NCBI RefSeq assembly: GCF_013466785.1
Contig: NZ_CP059163.1
Coordinates: 1,240,001-1,304,000, forward strand
DNA length: 64,000 bases
Source of the DNA: Nocardioides marinisabuli
GTDB lineage: Bacteria; Actinomycetota; Actinomycetes; Propionibacteriales; Nocardioidaceae
Direction: 5' to 3'
Shown here: piece by piece, positions 46,207 to 54,854 of the stretch
How the letters are laid out: each line of letters opens with the position of its first letter
Position numbering within the stretch: the first letter of the stretch is position 1
Notes under the pieces: model-generated
Database searches by the model: none
Told to the model about the DNA's origin: nothing
What the model saw: only the letters and a program-made list of their open reading frames with translations
Program-made: the position numbers and the translations under genes

Positions 46207-47347
46207 ATGAGCAAGCGCAGGTTCGTCCTCCACATCGGCCTCGAGCACGCGGGCGCCGACGGCGTCGCGGCCGGTCTCGTCGAGCACCGTGAGCGGCTCG
46301 CCGAGCTGGGCGTGCGCAGCCCGGCCCGCACCCCCGACGACTCGCTGCGCGCGGCCATCGAGATGCGCCGGCTGCACAAGGCCTGGGGCTTCAAGCGCCG
46401 CGAGGTGGAGGGGGCCTGGTCCGACCTGGTCCGGCGCGCCCGCAAGCAGGGCGCCACCGCGCACGCCGCGGTGGTCGTGAGCGAGGAGCTGCTCGCGGGC
46501 GCGTCCTCCGACCAGGTCGCCCTGCTCCTGGACTCCCTCAGCGGCTTCGAGGTGCACGTCGTGGCGACGCTGCGCGACCCCGCCTCCCAGCTCGTGGACG
46601 CCTGGGCCGGCTCGGTGCGGGCCGGCGGCTCGCTGTCGCTGCGCGCGCTACGCGCGCCGGGTGCTCGACAGCGGGCGCGAGACGGCCGAGGCAAGCGACT
46701 TCTGGGCCGCGCAGGACGTCGGGCCGGTGCTGGCCCGCTGGCGCGCCGAGCTGAAGCGGGCCGACCGGTTGCACGTGGTCGTGCCCGCCCCCGGGCAGGA
46801 CCGCACCGAGGCGACCTGGCGCACCATCGCCGAGCTCGTCGGCGTCGAGGCCGAGGGCCTCCCGGTGCGCGAGCCCGCCCGCGCCCCGCTCGGGCCGGTG
46901 GGCCTCGGCGTGCTGCGTCACGTCAACCGCGCCGTCGACGACCGCGCGCAGGTGCGCACCTCGCGCCTGGTGCTCGACGAGCAGCTGCGCACCCGCGAGC
47001 CCGGCGGTGCCCCGGTCGGGCTCTCCCCCGAGCTGCACGACGAGCTGTGCGAGCTCGCCGACACCTGGGGCAAGGCGGTCGCCGAGGGCGGCTACGACCT
47101 CGTCGGCGACACCGCCCACCTGCACCCCGCGTCGCCGCTGGGCCTCGGCACCCGGCCGGGGGCGCCGTACGCCGCCGACACCAGCACCACCGAGCAGCGC
47201 CTGGCCTCGGCGACCGACGCGCTGGCCGACCTGCTGGTGGAGACGACCCGACTGCGCGAGCAGACCACCGAGCTCGAGGCCAAGGTCGCCAAGCTGGCGC
47301 GCAAGAAGGCCACCCTCAAGGCCCGGCTGGCCGCCGCCATCAGCTGA
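46207..47347 (+). pseudogene. Sulfotransferase-like protein with C-terminal coiled coil, frameshifted
   Basis: The first frame runs from ATG 46207 (MSKRRFVLHIGLEHAGADGVAAGLVEHRERLAELGVRSP) to about 46645; the second continues (YARRVLDSGRETAEASDFW) to the TGA at 47345-47347. One extra base in the GCGCGCGC run at 46641-46648 explains it (1141 nt in total). The plan matches actinobacterial sulfotransferase-like proteins, but the usual PAPS loop (PKTGT) is replaced by LEHAGAD, so activity is doubtful even if the shift is a read error. The last 60 residues form a coiled coil. Confidence 0.65.
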
Positions 47348-47372
47348 GGCTGGCGGCGCCGCCCGGCCTCAG
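47344..47372. terminator. Bidirectional hairpin with stop codons in its arms
   Basis: CTGAGGC (47344-47350) pairs with GCCTCAG (47366-47372). The left arm contains the TGA of the sulfotransferase-like gene; the right arm the reverse TGA of the Rrf2 gene. Confidence 0.5.
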
Positions 47373-47827
47373 TGCGGCTGCCAGGCGTCCTCGTCGGCGG
47401 TGCGCTCGGTGACCTGCGGTGGCAAGTCGCGCTCGGCCAGCTGGCGGATCGAGACCTGTTCGAAGACGTCGCGCAGCGAGCCGCGCGCGGCGATCCAGAC
47501 GTGCTGGAGCACCTCGGCGGACTCGTTGTACTCCACCGCCTCGGGGCGCAGGCCGTAGACGGAGACCAGCGGGCCGTCGACGGCCCGGATCACGTCGGCG
47601 ACCGAGACGCCGTCCGCCTCGCGGGCCATCCGCCACCCGCCGGACTGGCCACGCTGCGACATCACGATGCCGGCGCGGCGCAGGTCGGCGAGGATCGTCT
47701 GCAGGAAGCCGTGCGGGATGTCCTGCACCCGCCCCAGCTCCTCGGCGCTCACAGCCTTGCGGTCGCTGCGAGACGCCATCTCGATCAGCGCCCGCAGGGC
47801 GTAGTCGGACTTCGCGGAAACTCGCAC
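47369..47827 (-). CDS. Rrf2-family transcriptional regulator
   Basis: 152 residues: MRVSAKSDYALRALIEMASRSDRKAVSAEELGRVQDIPHGFLQTILADLRRAGIVMSQRGQSGGWRMAR is the Rrf2 winged helix. The three cysteines that bind Fe-S clusters in IscR and NsrR are absent (no Cys at all), so it is not an iron-sulfur sensor. It diverges from fadE5; an inverted repeat at 47847-47867 may be its own operator. GTG start, GACACT box 6 nt upstream. Confidence 0.9.
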   Translation of the reverse strand: MRVSAKSDYALRALIEMASRSDRKAVSAEELGRVQDIPHGFLQTILADLRRAGIVMSQRGQSGGWRMAREADGVSVADVIRAVDGPLVSVYGLRPEAVEYNESAEVLQHVWIAARGSLRDVFEQVSIRQLAERDLPPQVTERTADEDAWQPH

Positions 47828-47846
47828 GAGTCCAGTGTCTCAGACG

Positions 47847-47867
47847 AGTCGATCAACTCACTCGACT
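47847..47867. promoter_or_regulatory. Inverted repeat before the Rrf2 gene
   Basis: AGTCGA (47847-47852), 9 nt, TCGACT (47862-47867): perfect 6-bp arms in the Rrf2/fadE5 divergent region, 20 nt before the Rrf2 start. A candidate autoregulatory site. Confidence 0.4.
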
Positions 47868-47907
47868 TCGGGTCCGACCCGGTCGGGTGAAGTTGTTGCG
47901 AGCCAAG

Positions 47908-47943
47908 TTACTGGCCCGTACCATATAAGTTACCGGTCAGTAT
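47908..47943. promoter_or_regulatory. Twin TTAC-type operators before fadE5
   Basis: TTACTGGCCCGTAC (47908-47921) and TTACCGGTCAGTAT (47930-47943) lie 22 bp apart centre to centre, two helical turns, flanking a CATATAAG promoter core. Both match the pattern TTACYGNNCNGTA seen at 34790-34803 before etfD. Confidence 0.6.
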
Positions 47944-47995
47944 GACGCGCGTCTCATGGCCGGCCGAGAACCTGACGACGAAGAAGGTGGGGGCC

Positions 47996-49855
47996 GTGAG
48001 CCACTACAAGAGCAACCTGCGCGACATCGAGTTCAACCTGTTCGAGGTCCTGGGCCGTGACGAGGTGCTGGGCACCGGCCCCTTCGGCGAGGTCGACAGC
48101 GACACCGCTCGCGAGATCCTGGCCGAGGTCGACCGGATGGCTCGCGAGGAGCTGGCGGCGTCGTACGAGGACAGCGACCGCAACCCGCCGGTCTTCGACC
48201 CGGAGACCAGCACCGCGCCGATCCCGGAGTCCTTCAAGAAGAGCTACCAGGCGTGGATGGACTCGGAGTTCTGGCGCCTGCAGATCCGCGAGGAGCTGGG
48301 CGGCACCCCCGCCCCCTCGAGCCTGGTCTGGGCGCTCGGCGAGCTCGTCCTGGGCTCCAACGCCCCGGTCTGGATGTACGGCGCGGGCGCGCCGTTCGCC
48401 GGGGTCGTGCACCGCAACGGCAACGACCGCGACAAGCGCATCGCCCAGATCATGGTCGAGCGCCAGTGGGGCGCCACCATGGTGCTGACCGAGCCCGACG
48501 CGGGCTCCGACGTCGGCGCCGGCCGAGCCAAGGCCACCCAGAACGACGACGGCTCGTGGAACATCGAGGGCGTCAAGCGCTTCATCACCTCGGCCGAGCA
48601 CGACATGAGCGAGAACATCATGCACCTCGTGCTCGCCCGCCCCGTGGGCGTCGAGGGCGTCGGCGGCCCGGGCACCAAGGGCCTCTCGCTCTTCCTGCTC
48701 CCGAAGTACCACTTCGACCACGAGACCGGTGAGCTGACCGGCGAGCGCAACGGCGTGTACGTCACCAACGTCGAGCACAAGATGGGCATCAAGGTCTCCA
48801 ACACCTGCGAGGTGACCTTCGGCGAGAAGGAGCCGGCCAAGGGCTGGCTGCTCGGCGAGGTCCACAACGGCATCGCCCAGATGTTCCAGGTCATCGAGAA
48901 CGCCCGGATGATGGTCGGCACCAAGGCCATCGCCACCCTCTCGACCGGCTACCTCAACGCGCTGGAGTTCGCGAAGTCGCGCCAGCAGGGCGCCGACCTG
49001 ACCCAGTCGGGCGACAAGACCGCGCCCCGCGTGGCGATCACCGCCCACCCCGACGTGCGCCGCTCGCTGATGGTGCAGAAGTCGTTCTCGGAGGCCATGC
49101 GCTCGCTGGTGTTCTACACCGCCGCGTGGCAGGACAAGATCATGGTCGCCGAGCACGAGGGCACCATGGACTCCGAGGAGACCAAGCTCGCCGAGGCGGT
49201 CAACGACCTGCTGCTCCCGATCGTCAAGGGCTACGGCTCCGAGCGCTCGTGGGTGCTGCTGGGCACCGAGTCGCTGCAGACCTTCGGCGGCTCCGGCTTC
49301 CTGCAGGAGTACCCGATCGAGCAGTACGTCCGCGACGCCAAGATCGACACCCTCTACGAGGGCACGACCGCGATCCAGGGCCAGGACTTCTTCTTCCGCA
49401 AGATCGTCAAGGACCAGGGCAAGGCTCTGGGCCACCTGGCCGCCGAGATCCAGGGCTTCATCGACAGCGAGGCCGGCAACGGTCGCCTGAAGAACGAGCG
49501 CCAGCTGCTGGCCACCGCCCTCGACGACGCCAACGCGATGGTCGGCCACCTCATCAACGACCTGATGAGCGCCCAGGACGAGATCCGCAACATCTACAAG
49601 GTGGGTCTCAACACCTCCCGCCTGCTGATGGTGCTCGGCGACGTCGTCTGCGCCTGGCTGCTGCTGCGCGGCGCCGAGGTCGCGCTGGAGAAGCTGGGCG
49701 GCGACGTGCCGGCCAAGGACAAGGCGTTCTACGAGGGCAAGGTCGCGGCCGCGCAGTTCTTCGCGTCCTACAACCTGCCCAAGATCAGCAGCGAGCGCGC
49801 GATCGCCGAGGCGGTCGACCTGTCGCTGATGGACCTCGACGAGGCCGCGTTCTGA
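47996..49855 (+). CDS. fadE5: Acyl-CoA dehydrogenase, FadE5 type
   Basis: 619 residues from a GTG behind AAGAAGGTGGGG, giving [20 protein letters not shown], the FadE5 opening; an ATG at 47942 lies inside an operator and is rejected. Core motifs: [19 protein letters not shown] (FAD/substrate loop), [35 protein letters not shown] with the catalytic Glu, and the long C-terminal domain of roughly 600-residue mycobacterial FadE5 (Rv0244c). It makes trans-2-enoyl-CoA from broad-range fatty acyl-CoA and passes electrons to ETF, and so to EtfD encoded in this window. Confidence 0.93.
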   Translation: MSHYKSNLRDIEFNLFEVLGRDEVLGTGPFGEVDSDTAREILAEVDRMAREELAASYEDSDRNPPVFDPETSTAPIPESFKKSYQAWMDSEFWRLQIREELGGTPAPSSLVWALGELVLGSNAPVWMYGAGAPFAGVVHRNGNDRDKRIAQIMVERQWGATMVLTEPDAGSDVGAGRAKATQNDDGSWNIEGVKRFITSAEHDMSENIMHLVLARPVGVEGVGGPGTKGLSLFLLPKYHFDHETGELTGERNGVYVTNVEHKMGIKVSNTCEVTFGEKEPAKGWLLGEVHNGIAQMFQVIENARMMVGTKAIATLSTGYLNALEFAKSRQQGADLTQSGDKTAPRVAITAHPDVRRSLMVQKSFSEAMRSLVFYTAAWQDKIMVAEHEGTMDSEETKLAEAVNDLLLPIVKGYGSERSWVLLGTESLQTFGGSGFLQEYPIEQYVRDAKIDTLYEGTTAIQGQDFFFRKIVKDQGKALGHLAAEIQGFIDSEAGNGRLKNERQLLATALDDANAMVGHLINDLMSAQDEIRNIYKVGLNTSRLLMVLGDVVCAWLLLRGAEVALEKLGGDVPAKDKAFYEGKVAAAQFFASYNLPKISSERAIAEAVDLSLMDLDEAAF

Positions 49856-49872
49856 TCTGATCGACCGCACGA

Positions 49873-49930
49873 CCACGAGCCGCCGTCGGCCCCGCGAGAG
49901 CGGGTGCCGGCGGCGGCTCCGTAGTCGTGG
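49873..49930 (+). terminator. Large hairpin after fadE5
   Basis: CCACGA...TCGTGG outer arms, GCCGCCG/CGGCGGC and CCCGC/GCGGG inner arms with small bulges, starting 18 nt after the fadE5 stop. Marks the right edge of ordinary coding before the decayed patch. Confidence 0.65.
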
Positions 49931-49933
49931 GCG

Positions 49934-50032
49934 CTAGAGGTCCAAGCGGTGGGCGATGGAGCCCTCACGCTCGAGGTACGGCGTGAAGCCCAGGGCCGAG
50001 TAGTAGGCCGCCCGGACGCGCGCACGCACGCC
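49934..50032 (-). pseudogene. C-terminal remnant of a GNAT acetyltransferase
   Basis: Ends RAAYYSALGFTPYLEREGSIAHRLDL followed by TAG (49934-49936), the closing strands of a GNAT N-acetyltransferase (Y-x-x-x-G-F before the last strand). Upstream of about 50032 the frame carries nothing like the acetyl-CoA-binding core, so only the last 30 or so residues survive. Confidence 0.5.
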
Positions 50033-50070
50033 GGCACGCCGCGCAGTGCGTGGCCGTGCCGATCTGCGGA

Positions 50071-50352
50071 CTACGACAGCTGGCGGTAGACGGCGATGCT
50101 GTCGTCGCCGTCACTGGACCCGAAGCGTCCGACCTCGGCGTCCTTGGAGAGCCGTCCACAGGGACATCGCTCGGATCGGTCGTTCCACAGCCGGAGCAAA
50201 CCGCCGCAGGCCCCGCAGCGTCGAAGCAGTTCTCCGCAAGGTGCCAGCCACGTCCGCCGGATGTGGCCTCCGGCCCCAACCGAGGAACCTGTAGCCAGGC
50301 AGCTGTGCGTGGTCGCCCATGCGAGGAACGTACTGATCTGCCGCGCGGATGG
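50071..50352 (-). pseudogene. Remnant of a Cys-rich zinc-ribbon protein
   Basis: An open frame without any ATG, GTG or TTG start ends LRRCGACGGLLRLWNDRSER, then CPCGRLSKDAEVGRFGSSDG and DDSIAVYRQLS, then TAG (50071-50073). Codon third positions are mostly G or C and CGAC...CPCG looks like a zinc ribbon. It seems to be the 3' half of a lost gene. Together with the GNAT remnant this accounts for 49856-50352; I see no intact gene there. Confidence 0.4.
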
Positions 50353-50538
50353 TCAGCGCGCCACTGCCCGCCGGTCACGGACGTACCAGCTGACCCAGGC
50401 GAGGGGGAAGAGGAGACCGGCGCCCAGCACCACCGGGAGCGAACCACCACGGCGACGCTCACCGAAGGCCGTCAGGACGGCCAACGCCGACACCGGGACA
50501 GCCAGGAGCAGCATCACCAGCACGGCTCCTGACGGCAT
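50353..50538 (-). CDS. Small two-helix membrane protein
   Basis: 61 residues: MPSGAVLVMLLLAVPVSALAVLTAFG, a charged turn ERRRGGSLP, then a second helix VVLGAGLLFPLAWVSWYV and a basic end (RDRRAVAR). The plan, with positive charges facing inside, is convincing for a membrane protein. An ATG at 50559 would add 7 residues. No family recognised; lies in the decayed patch and may itself be a remnant. Confidence 0.5.
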   Translation of the reverse strand: MPSGAVLVMLLLAVPVSALAVLTAFGERRRGGSLPVVLGAGLLFPLAWVSWYVRDRRAVAR

Positions 50539-50602
50539 GCGTTCAGTGTCGCAGGACATGTCGCCCAGCCGTCGTGGCGAGCGGAAGCTCCGGTGAGCGG
50601 GA

Positions 50603-50965
50603 TCAGGCGAGGAAGGACCGGCCCCACAGGCGGTAGCCGGCTATCGCCGTGGACGGGATCGAGCAGACGATGAAGGCGATGCCCAAGAGTCGCCACGGCT
50701 CTGACTGCCACACGTCGTAGGCCACGGCTGAGGCGCAGGAGAAGCCGCCTAGCAGAGACGACACTGCTACATGGCGCCGCGCGCTGTAGGCGCGCTCGAG
50801 GATAGGCACCTGCGGATGGCGCGCCGCCTGCCTGCGCAGAGACGGGCCTACCAAGATGAACAGAGCTGACGCTGCGACCAGTCCGACCGAGGCGAAGGAC
50901 AGGAAGCGAGCGTCATCCGACACAGCGAGCAGTCTGGCATGGTGGGCATCTGCCGCTGTCCGCAT
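50603..50965 (-). CDS. Small membrane protein
   Basis: 120 residues with three hydrophobic segments (FLSFASVGLVAASALFILVG, then VAVSSLLGGFSCASAVAYDVW, then LLGIAFIVCSIPSTAIAGYRLWG) and a basic loop (RRQAARHPQVPILERAYSARRH). A longer reading to 51067 has an unconvincing Arg/Cys-rich N-terminus. Base composition is less GC-rich than the flanking core. Function unknown. Confidence 0.5.
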   Translation of the reverse strand: MRTAADAHHARLLAVSDDARFLSFASVGLVAASALFILVGPSLRRQAARHPQVPILERAYSARRHVAVSSLLGGFSCASAVAYDVWQSEPWRLLGIAFIVCSIPSTAIAGYRLWGRSFLA

Positions 50966-51023
50966 GGTCGTGGCGAGACGCCTGGCCCTGGTGACGCATG
51001 CTGCGCGCTGTCGTTGACCGGGC

Positions 51024-51404
51024 ATGTCGGGCATAGCGCAACGCATCGCACGCCTCACAGGGGCCATCGTCTTCAGCCTCGTGTGCGCGGTTGTCGTACT
51101 CGGGTTGTGGGTCGTAGGTCAGGCGAGGTACCTCGAGGACTACTGCCAGACGAGGGTGGATGAGCCTGCGGCACCCCCGGGCATCGAGGGGCTCAGCGGT
51201 AGACCGGCGTATCTGGACGGACCTGTCACGATCCGTTGTGAGTACGACCAAGTCCCCGACCTCGCTGTCACAGATCCCCTGCCGCTGATCGGTGCGCTTG
51301 TTCTGATCGTTCTCGTGCTCGGCGTTGTCGCGGTGACGATCCAGTGGGCCCGGCGGCCGACGCGCTCCGCCTCACAGGACAGGGCGTCGACACCGGTCCC
51401 CTGA
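51024..51404 (+). CDS. Membrane protein with two helices and an exported loop
   Basis: 126 residues: helix 1 (AIVFSLVCAVVVLGLWVVG), a roughly 60-residue outer loop with two Cys (YCQTR, IRCEYD), helix 2 (LPLIGALVLIVLVLGVVAVTI), short basic/Ser tail. The Cys pair may form a disulfide outside. No family recognised. Divergent from the small membrane gene to its left. Confidence 0.55.
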   Translation: MSGIAQRIARLTGAIVFSLVCAVVVLGLWVVGQARYLEDYCQTRVDEPAAPPGIEGLSGRPAYLDGPVTIRCEYDQVPDLAVTDPLPLIGALVLIVLVLGVVAVTIQWARRPTRSASQDRASTPVP

Positions 51405-51431
51405 GACGCCCGAGTCCGGCGCCCCACTGTG

Positions 51432-51632
51432 TCAACGGGTGCCTGGGAGCAGGTCCTCCATGTGCTCGCGGCCTGGGTATAGCGACTGCCGTGCGGGTCC
51501 GGGGCGACCGGCGAACCGGGCCACGCCACCGACCTCGACCAGGATGCGGGCGGCGCCGGCGGGTCCGATGCCGTAGTCGGCGCCCCCCATCCGGTTCTGC
51601 CCGCTCTGCCACAACGGGTCGAACCGAGCGCG
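51432..51632 (-). mobile_element. Fragment of an IS110-family transposase gene
   Basis: The reading SGQNRMGGADYGIGPAGAARILVEVGGVARF resembles the C-terminal transposase_20 segment of IS110/IS116 proteins (GIGPVxAARILVEVGDxARF). Identity is lost before and after it, no terminal repeats are visible, and the frame ends at a TGA (reverse of 51432-51434). Together with low coding potential elsewhere, this is all that 51405-51787 holds. Confidence 0.45.
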
Positions 51633-51787
51633 GCTCTCCAGCCCCGACACGTTGGGGCGCGCACCGAACAACCCGCCTGAGAGCCGGAACGGACCGGTTG
51701 CGTGCGTCGCTGCGCCACCTCCCCCGCGCGGCGTCGAGCGCCATCCACAGCTGCATCTAGACCCTGGACATGGCCTACCGGGCCGCC

Positions 51788-51793
51788 TAGAAT
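51788..51793 (+). promoter_or_regulatory. Leaderless -10 box of the DUF222-HNH gene
   Basis: TAGAAT ends 7 nt before the ATG at 51801. The promoter is intact although the gene is broken. Confidence 0.5.
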
Positions 51794-51800
51794 AGAACAC

Positions 51801-53072
51801 ATGTTCGAAGCGATCAACGACTCCCTCCCCGGCACGCCGGGCGAGTGTGTCGCGATGCTCGAAGAGCTGGAGTCGTTGAAGGCGCACCTGGCGGCTCGCC
51901 AGGCCAGGTTGACCGCGCGTCTCGACGACCTCCAGGCCGACGCCTCGGATCGGTCGGTGGGTGCGCAGGTCGCGCTCGCACGTCATGTCATGAGTCACCG
52001 CACCGCGGTGCCCGGCTGCGTGCGATGGCCTGCACCCTGGTCGACGACCTGCCCCACGTCCTCGCCGCCCTCGATGACGGGCTGATCAACGAGCACCGCG
52101 CCGAGATCCTCGCCACCGAGGCCGACCACGTCCACTCCGCGCTGCGCCCCGCCTTCGACACCGCCCTCGGTGACCTCCTCGCCACCGGGACACCGCTGGG
52201 GGACCGGGCGCTACGACTCGCCGCGCAGCGGATCGCGATCCGCCTCGACGACCACGCTGCTGCCCGGCGCCGCGAACGCGCCCACCGCAACCGCCACCTC
52301 ACCTACCAACGGCGCGAGGACGGCACCGCCCAGATCACCGCGATCATCTCCGACGTCCAAGCAAGCCGCGGTCATGCAGTCCCTGCACCAACGCGCCACC
52401 CAGCTCAAGGCCCAACCCGACGAGGACCGCACCCACGCCCAGATCATCGCCGACCTGTTCGTGGCCCGCCTGACCGGCCAGATCACCGCCACCCACACCC
52501 CCATCGCCCTCAACATCGTGATCTCCGCCGAAGCACTCCTCGGCGACGGCTCCGACGCCGACGAGCCGGCCGAGGTCGTGCCGATGTACGGCGGCGCCGG
52601 CGGACCCATCCCCGCCTCCGTGGCCCGCAACCTCCTGGCCTGCGCCCCCGAGATGGGCACCCGGGTACGCCGACTCTTCGCCGACACCGACCAGCTCGTC
52701 GCCATGGAATCCACCAGCCGGACCTTCGACGGGCTGCTGCGCCAGTTCATCACCCTGCGCGACCGCACCTGCCGCACCCCGTGGTGCAACGCCCCCATCC
52801 GCCACCACGACCACATCACCCCCGACCACGCCGGCGGCCCCACCAGCACCCTCAACGGCCAAGGCCTCTGCGCCGCCTGCAACCAGCTCAAGGAAGAACC
52901 CGGCTGGCACCACAAGGTGCTGCACCACTACGACCTCGACCCCCACGACGTCGAGATCACCTCACCCGCCGGCCAGACCACCCACTCCCGCGCCCCCGAC
53001 CCACCCGGCCTCCTCCCACCCGAACCCACCTGGGTCCTGGAATCACCAGGCCACTGGGTCCTCACCGCCTGA
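51801..53072 (+). pseudogene. DUF222-HNH (13E12-type) endonuclease gene with two compensating frameshifts
   Basis: Frame 1: MFEAINDSLPGTPGECVAML to ARHV. A 5-bp tandem duplication (TCATG twice, 51983-51992) shifts reading to the frame of ESPHRGARLRAMACTLVDDLPHVLAALDDG through DVQ. A 4-bp duplication (AAGC twice, 52359-52366) then returns to frame 1 for AAVMQSLHQRATQL to the end. Removing one copy of each restores a continuous 421-codon gene. The HNH domain is complete: CRTPWCNAPIRHHDHITPDHAGG, then GLCAACNQLKEEPGW. This family is repeated in many actinobacteria and may be mobile. Confidence 0.8.
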
Positions 53073-53110
53073 GACCTGCGGCCGCGACGGGCCGGCCAGG
53101 CCACCACCCA

Positions 53111-53122
53111 TGACAGGTGTCA
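53111..53122. promoter_or_regulatory. Palindrome before the ABC/two-component operon
   Basis: TGACAGGTGTCA: perfect TGACA-2-TGTCA, with a further half site GTGACA at 53133-53138. It lies about 60 nt before the ABC gene, whose CAGGCT box (53170-53175) ends 6 nt before the ATG. Candidate site for the NarL-type regulator of the same operon. Confidence 0.45.
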
Positions 53123-53181
53123 CGGGCAGGTCGTGACAACTCCCCCGGGCCTCGTCGCGCGCGCGGACCCAGGCTGGTGCC

Positions 53182-54054
53182 ATGAGCACACCAGCGGTCC
53201 GGATGAACGCCCTGACCAAGACCTTCGCCGCCCCGGTCGGCAGCCACGGCCCACCGGTCAAGGCCGTCGACGCGGTCGACCTGACCATTCGGCCCGGCGA
53301 GGTCGTCGCCTTCCTCGGCCCGAACGGAGCCGGCAAGACCACCACCGTCGACATGCTGCTCGGGCTCACCGAGCCGACCAGCGGCAGCGTCGAGGTGTAC
53401 GGCGTCTCCCCGCGGCGCGCGGTCGCCGCCGGCCGGGTCTCGGCGGTGCTGCAGACCGGGGGGCTGCTGCCCGACTTCACCGTCCGGGAGACGGTCCGCG
53501 CGGTCGCGGCGCTGCACGGCCGACCCGACCGGGTCGACCACGTCCTCGAGCGCGCCGGGCTCGGCGAGCTGGCCGGGCGACTGGTGCAGGCCTGCTCGGG
53601 CGGCGAGCAGCAGCGCCTCAAGTTCGCGCTTGCCCTGGTGCCCGACCCCGACCTGGTCGTGCTCGACGAGCCGACCACCGGGATGGACGTCGGCGCCCGC
53701 CGCGACTTCTGGGACACCATGCGCGCCGACGCGGCCGCCGGGCGCACCATCGTCTTCGCGACCCACTACCTCGCCGAGGCCGACGAGTTCGCCGACCGCA
53801 CCGTGCTGATGGCCCGGGGCCGGATCGTCGCCGACGCGCCGACCGTCGAGGTGCGAGCGGCGTACGGCGGGCGCAGCGTCACCTTCCGCCCGCCCCCGGA
53901 GGCGGTGCACCCCGAGGGCGTGGACCCCGCCTGGCTCGAGCAGGTGCGCGACCGCCTGGCCCCCCTGGGGGTCACCGACCTCGACGTCTCCAGCGCCAGC
54001 CTCGAGGCAGCGTTCCTGGCGCTCACCGCGACCCCTGAGGAGGCCCTGCGATGA
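53182..54054 (+). CDS. ABC transporter ATP-binding protein (ABC-2 exporter type)
   Basis: 290 residues. Walker A GPNGAGKTTT (from residue 46), Q-loop LQTGGLLPDFTV, signature CSGGEQQRLKFAL, Walker B LVVLDEPTTGMDVGARRDFW and switch His in FATHYLAEADE. The C-terminal 60 residues form the DrrA/CcmA-type extra domain. It powers the permease encoded next, with overlapping stop and start (ATGA). Drug, peptide or lipid efflux is likely. Confidence 0.93.
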   Translation: MSTPAVRMNALTKTFAAPVGSHGPPVKAVDAVDLTIRPGEVVAFLGPNGAGKTTTVDMLLGLTEPTSGSVEVYGVSPRRAVAAGRVSAVLQTGGLLPDFTVRETVRAVAALHGRPDRVDHVLERAGLGELAGRLVQACSGGEQQRLKFALALVPDPDLVVLDEPTTGMDVGARRDFWDTMRADAAAGRTIVFATHYLAEADEFADRTVLMARGRIVADAPTVEVRAAYGGRSVTFRPPPEAVHPEGVDPAWLEQVRDRLAPLGVTDLDVSSASLEAAFLALTATPEEALR

Positions 54055-54854
54055 CGACCCTGAGCACCAGCACCAGCACCGCCGCCGCGACCACGGCGAC
54101 CACGTGGCGCACTCGCCTGCTGGCCTACGGCCGCCTCGACCTGCGGCGGCTGCTGCGCGACCGGACGGGGATGTTCTTCGCGGTCGCGCTGCCCGCCTTC
54201 CTCTTCGTCGTCTTCGGGCTGGGCGACGACGAGCCCTACGGCAGCGGCAACGTCGGGCTCTACGTGATGATCTCGATGGCGGCGTACGGCGCCGTCACGG
54301 CCACCACGACCGTGGCCGGGTCGGCGGTCCACGAGCAGACCACGGGCTGGGGACGTCAGCTGGCGCTGACCCCGGTCCCGCCGCTGGCCTTCGTCGCGGT
54401 GAAGACCGCGGTGGCGATGGTCGTCGCTGCCGTCCCGATCGCCCTGATCTACACCATCGGCGCCGCGACGGGAGCCCGCGGCAACGCCTTCGACTGGGTG
54501 GCCAGCGCCGTCGTCGTCTGGCTCGGCTCGAGCGTCTTCGCGCTCTACGGCCTCGCCGTGTGCCTGGTCCTCCGCGGCCAGAACGCCTCGAGCATCGCCT
54601 CCGGGCTGATCGTGATCCTGGCCTTCCTGGGCAACGTCTTCACCCCCATGGACGGCGTGGTGCTGGCCATCGGACGTCTCACCCCGCTCTACGGGTACGC
54701 GGGGCTGGCGCGCTACCCCTTGAGCGAGGGCCACCTGCCGATCGACGCCGGGCACGATCCGGTGTGGCTGCTGATCGCTAACGTGGTCGCGTGGACCCTG
54801 ACCTTCGCAGCGCTCGCCGTGTGGGGGCTGCGCCGCCGGCGGGAGCGGGTGTGA
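54051..54854 (+). CDS. ABC-2 type permease
   Basis: 267 residues with six membrane segments: LLRDRTGMFFAVALPAFLFVVFGLG first, YVMISMAAYGAVTATTTVAGSAVHEQTTGWGRQLALTPV next, and a late FLGNVFTPMDGVVLAIGRLTPLYGYAGLARYPL, all ABC2_membrane hallmarks. Partner of the ATPase before it. Coupled by overlap to the sensor kinase (GTGA), typical of self-contained stress-sensing exporters. Confidence 0.9.
   Translation: MTTLSTSTSTAAATTATTWRTRLLAYGRLDLRRLLRDRTGMFFAVALPAFLFVVFGLGDDEPYGSGNVGLYVMISMAAYGAVTATTTVAGSAVHEQTTGWGRQLALTPVPPLAFVAVKTAVAMVVAAVPIALIYTIGAATGARGNAFDWVASAVVVWLGSSVFALYGLAVCLVLRGQNASSIASGLIVILAFLGNVFTPMDGVVLAIGRLTPLYGYAGLARYPLSEGHLPIDAGHDPVWLLIANVVAWTLTFAALAVWGLRRRRERV

Noticed and set aside
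47942..47995. ATG at 47942 as the start of fadE5
   Set aside because: It lies inside the second TTAC operator, and the GTG at 47996 has a good ribosome-binding site and the conserved MSHYKSN opening.
51432..51632. An intact IS110 element
   Set aside because: Only about 35 residues resemble the transposase; no N-terminal DEDD domain and no element ends were found.
52344..52946. 200-codon open frame antisense to the DUF222-HNH gene
   Set aside because: Gly/Val/Ala-rich shadow; the HNH motif on the other strand is unmistakable.
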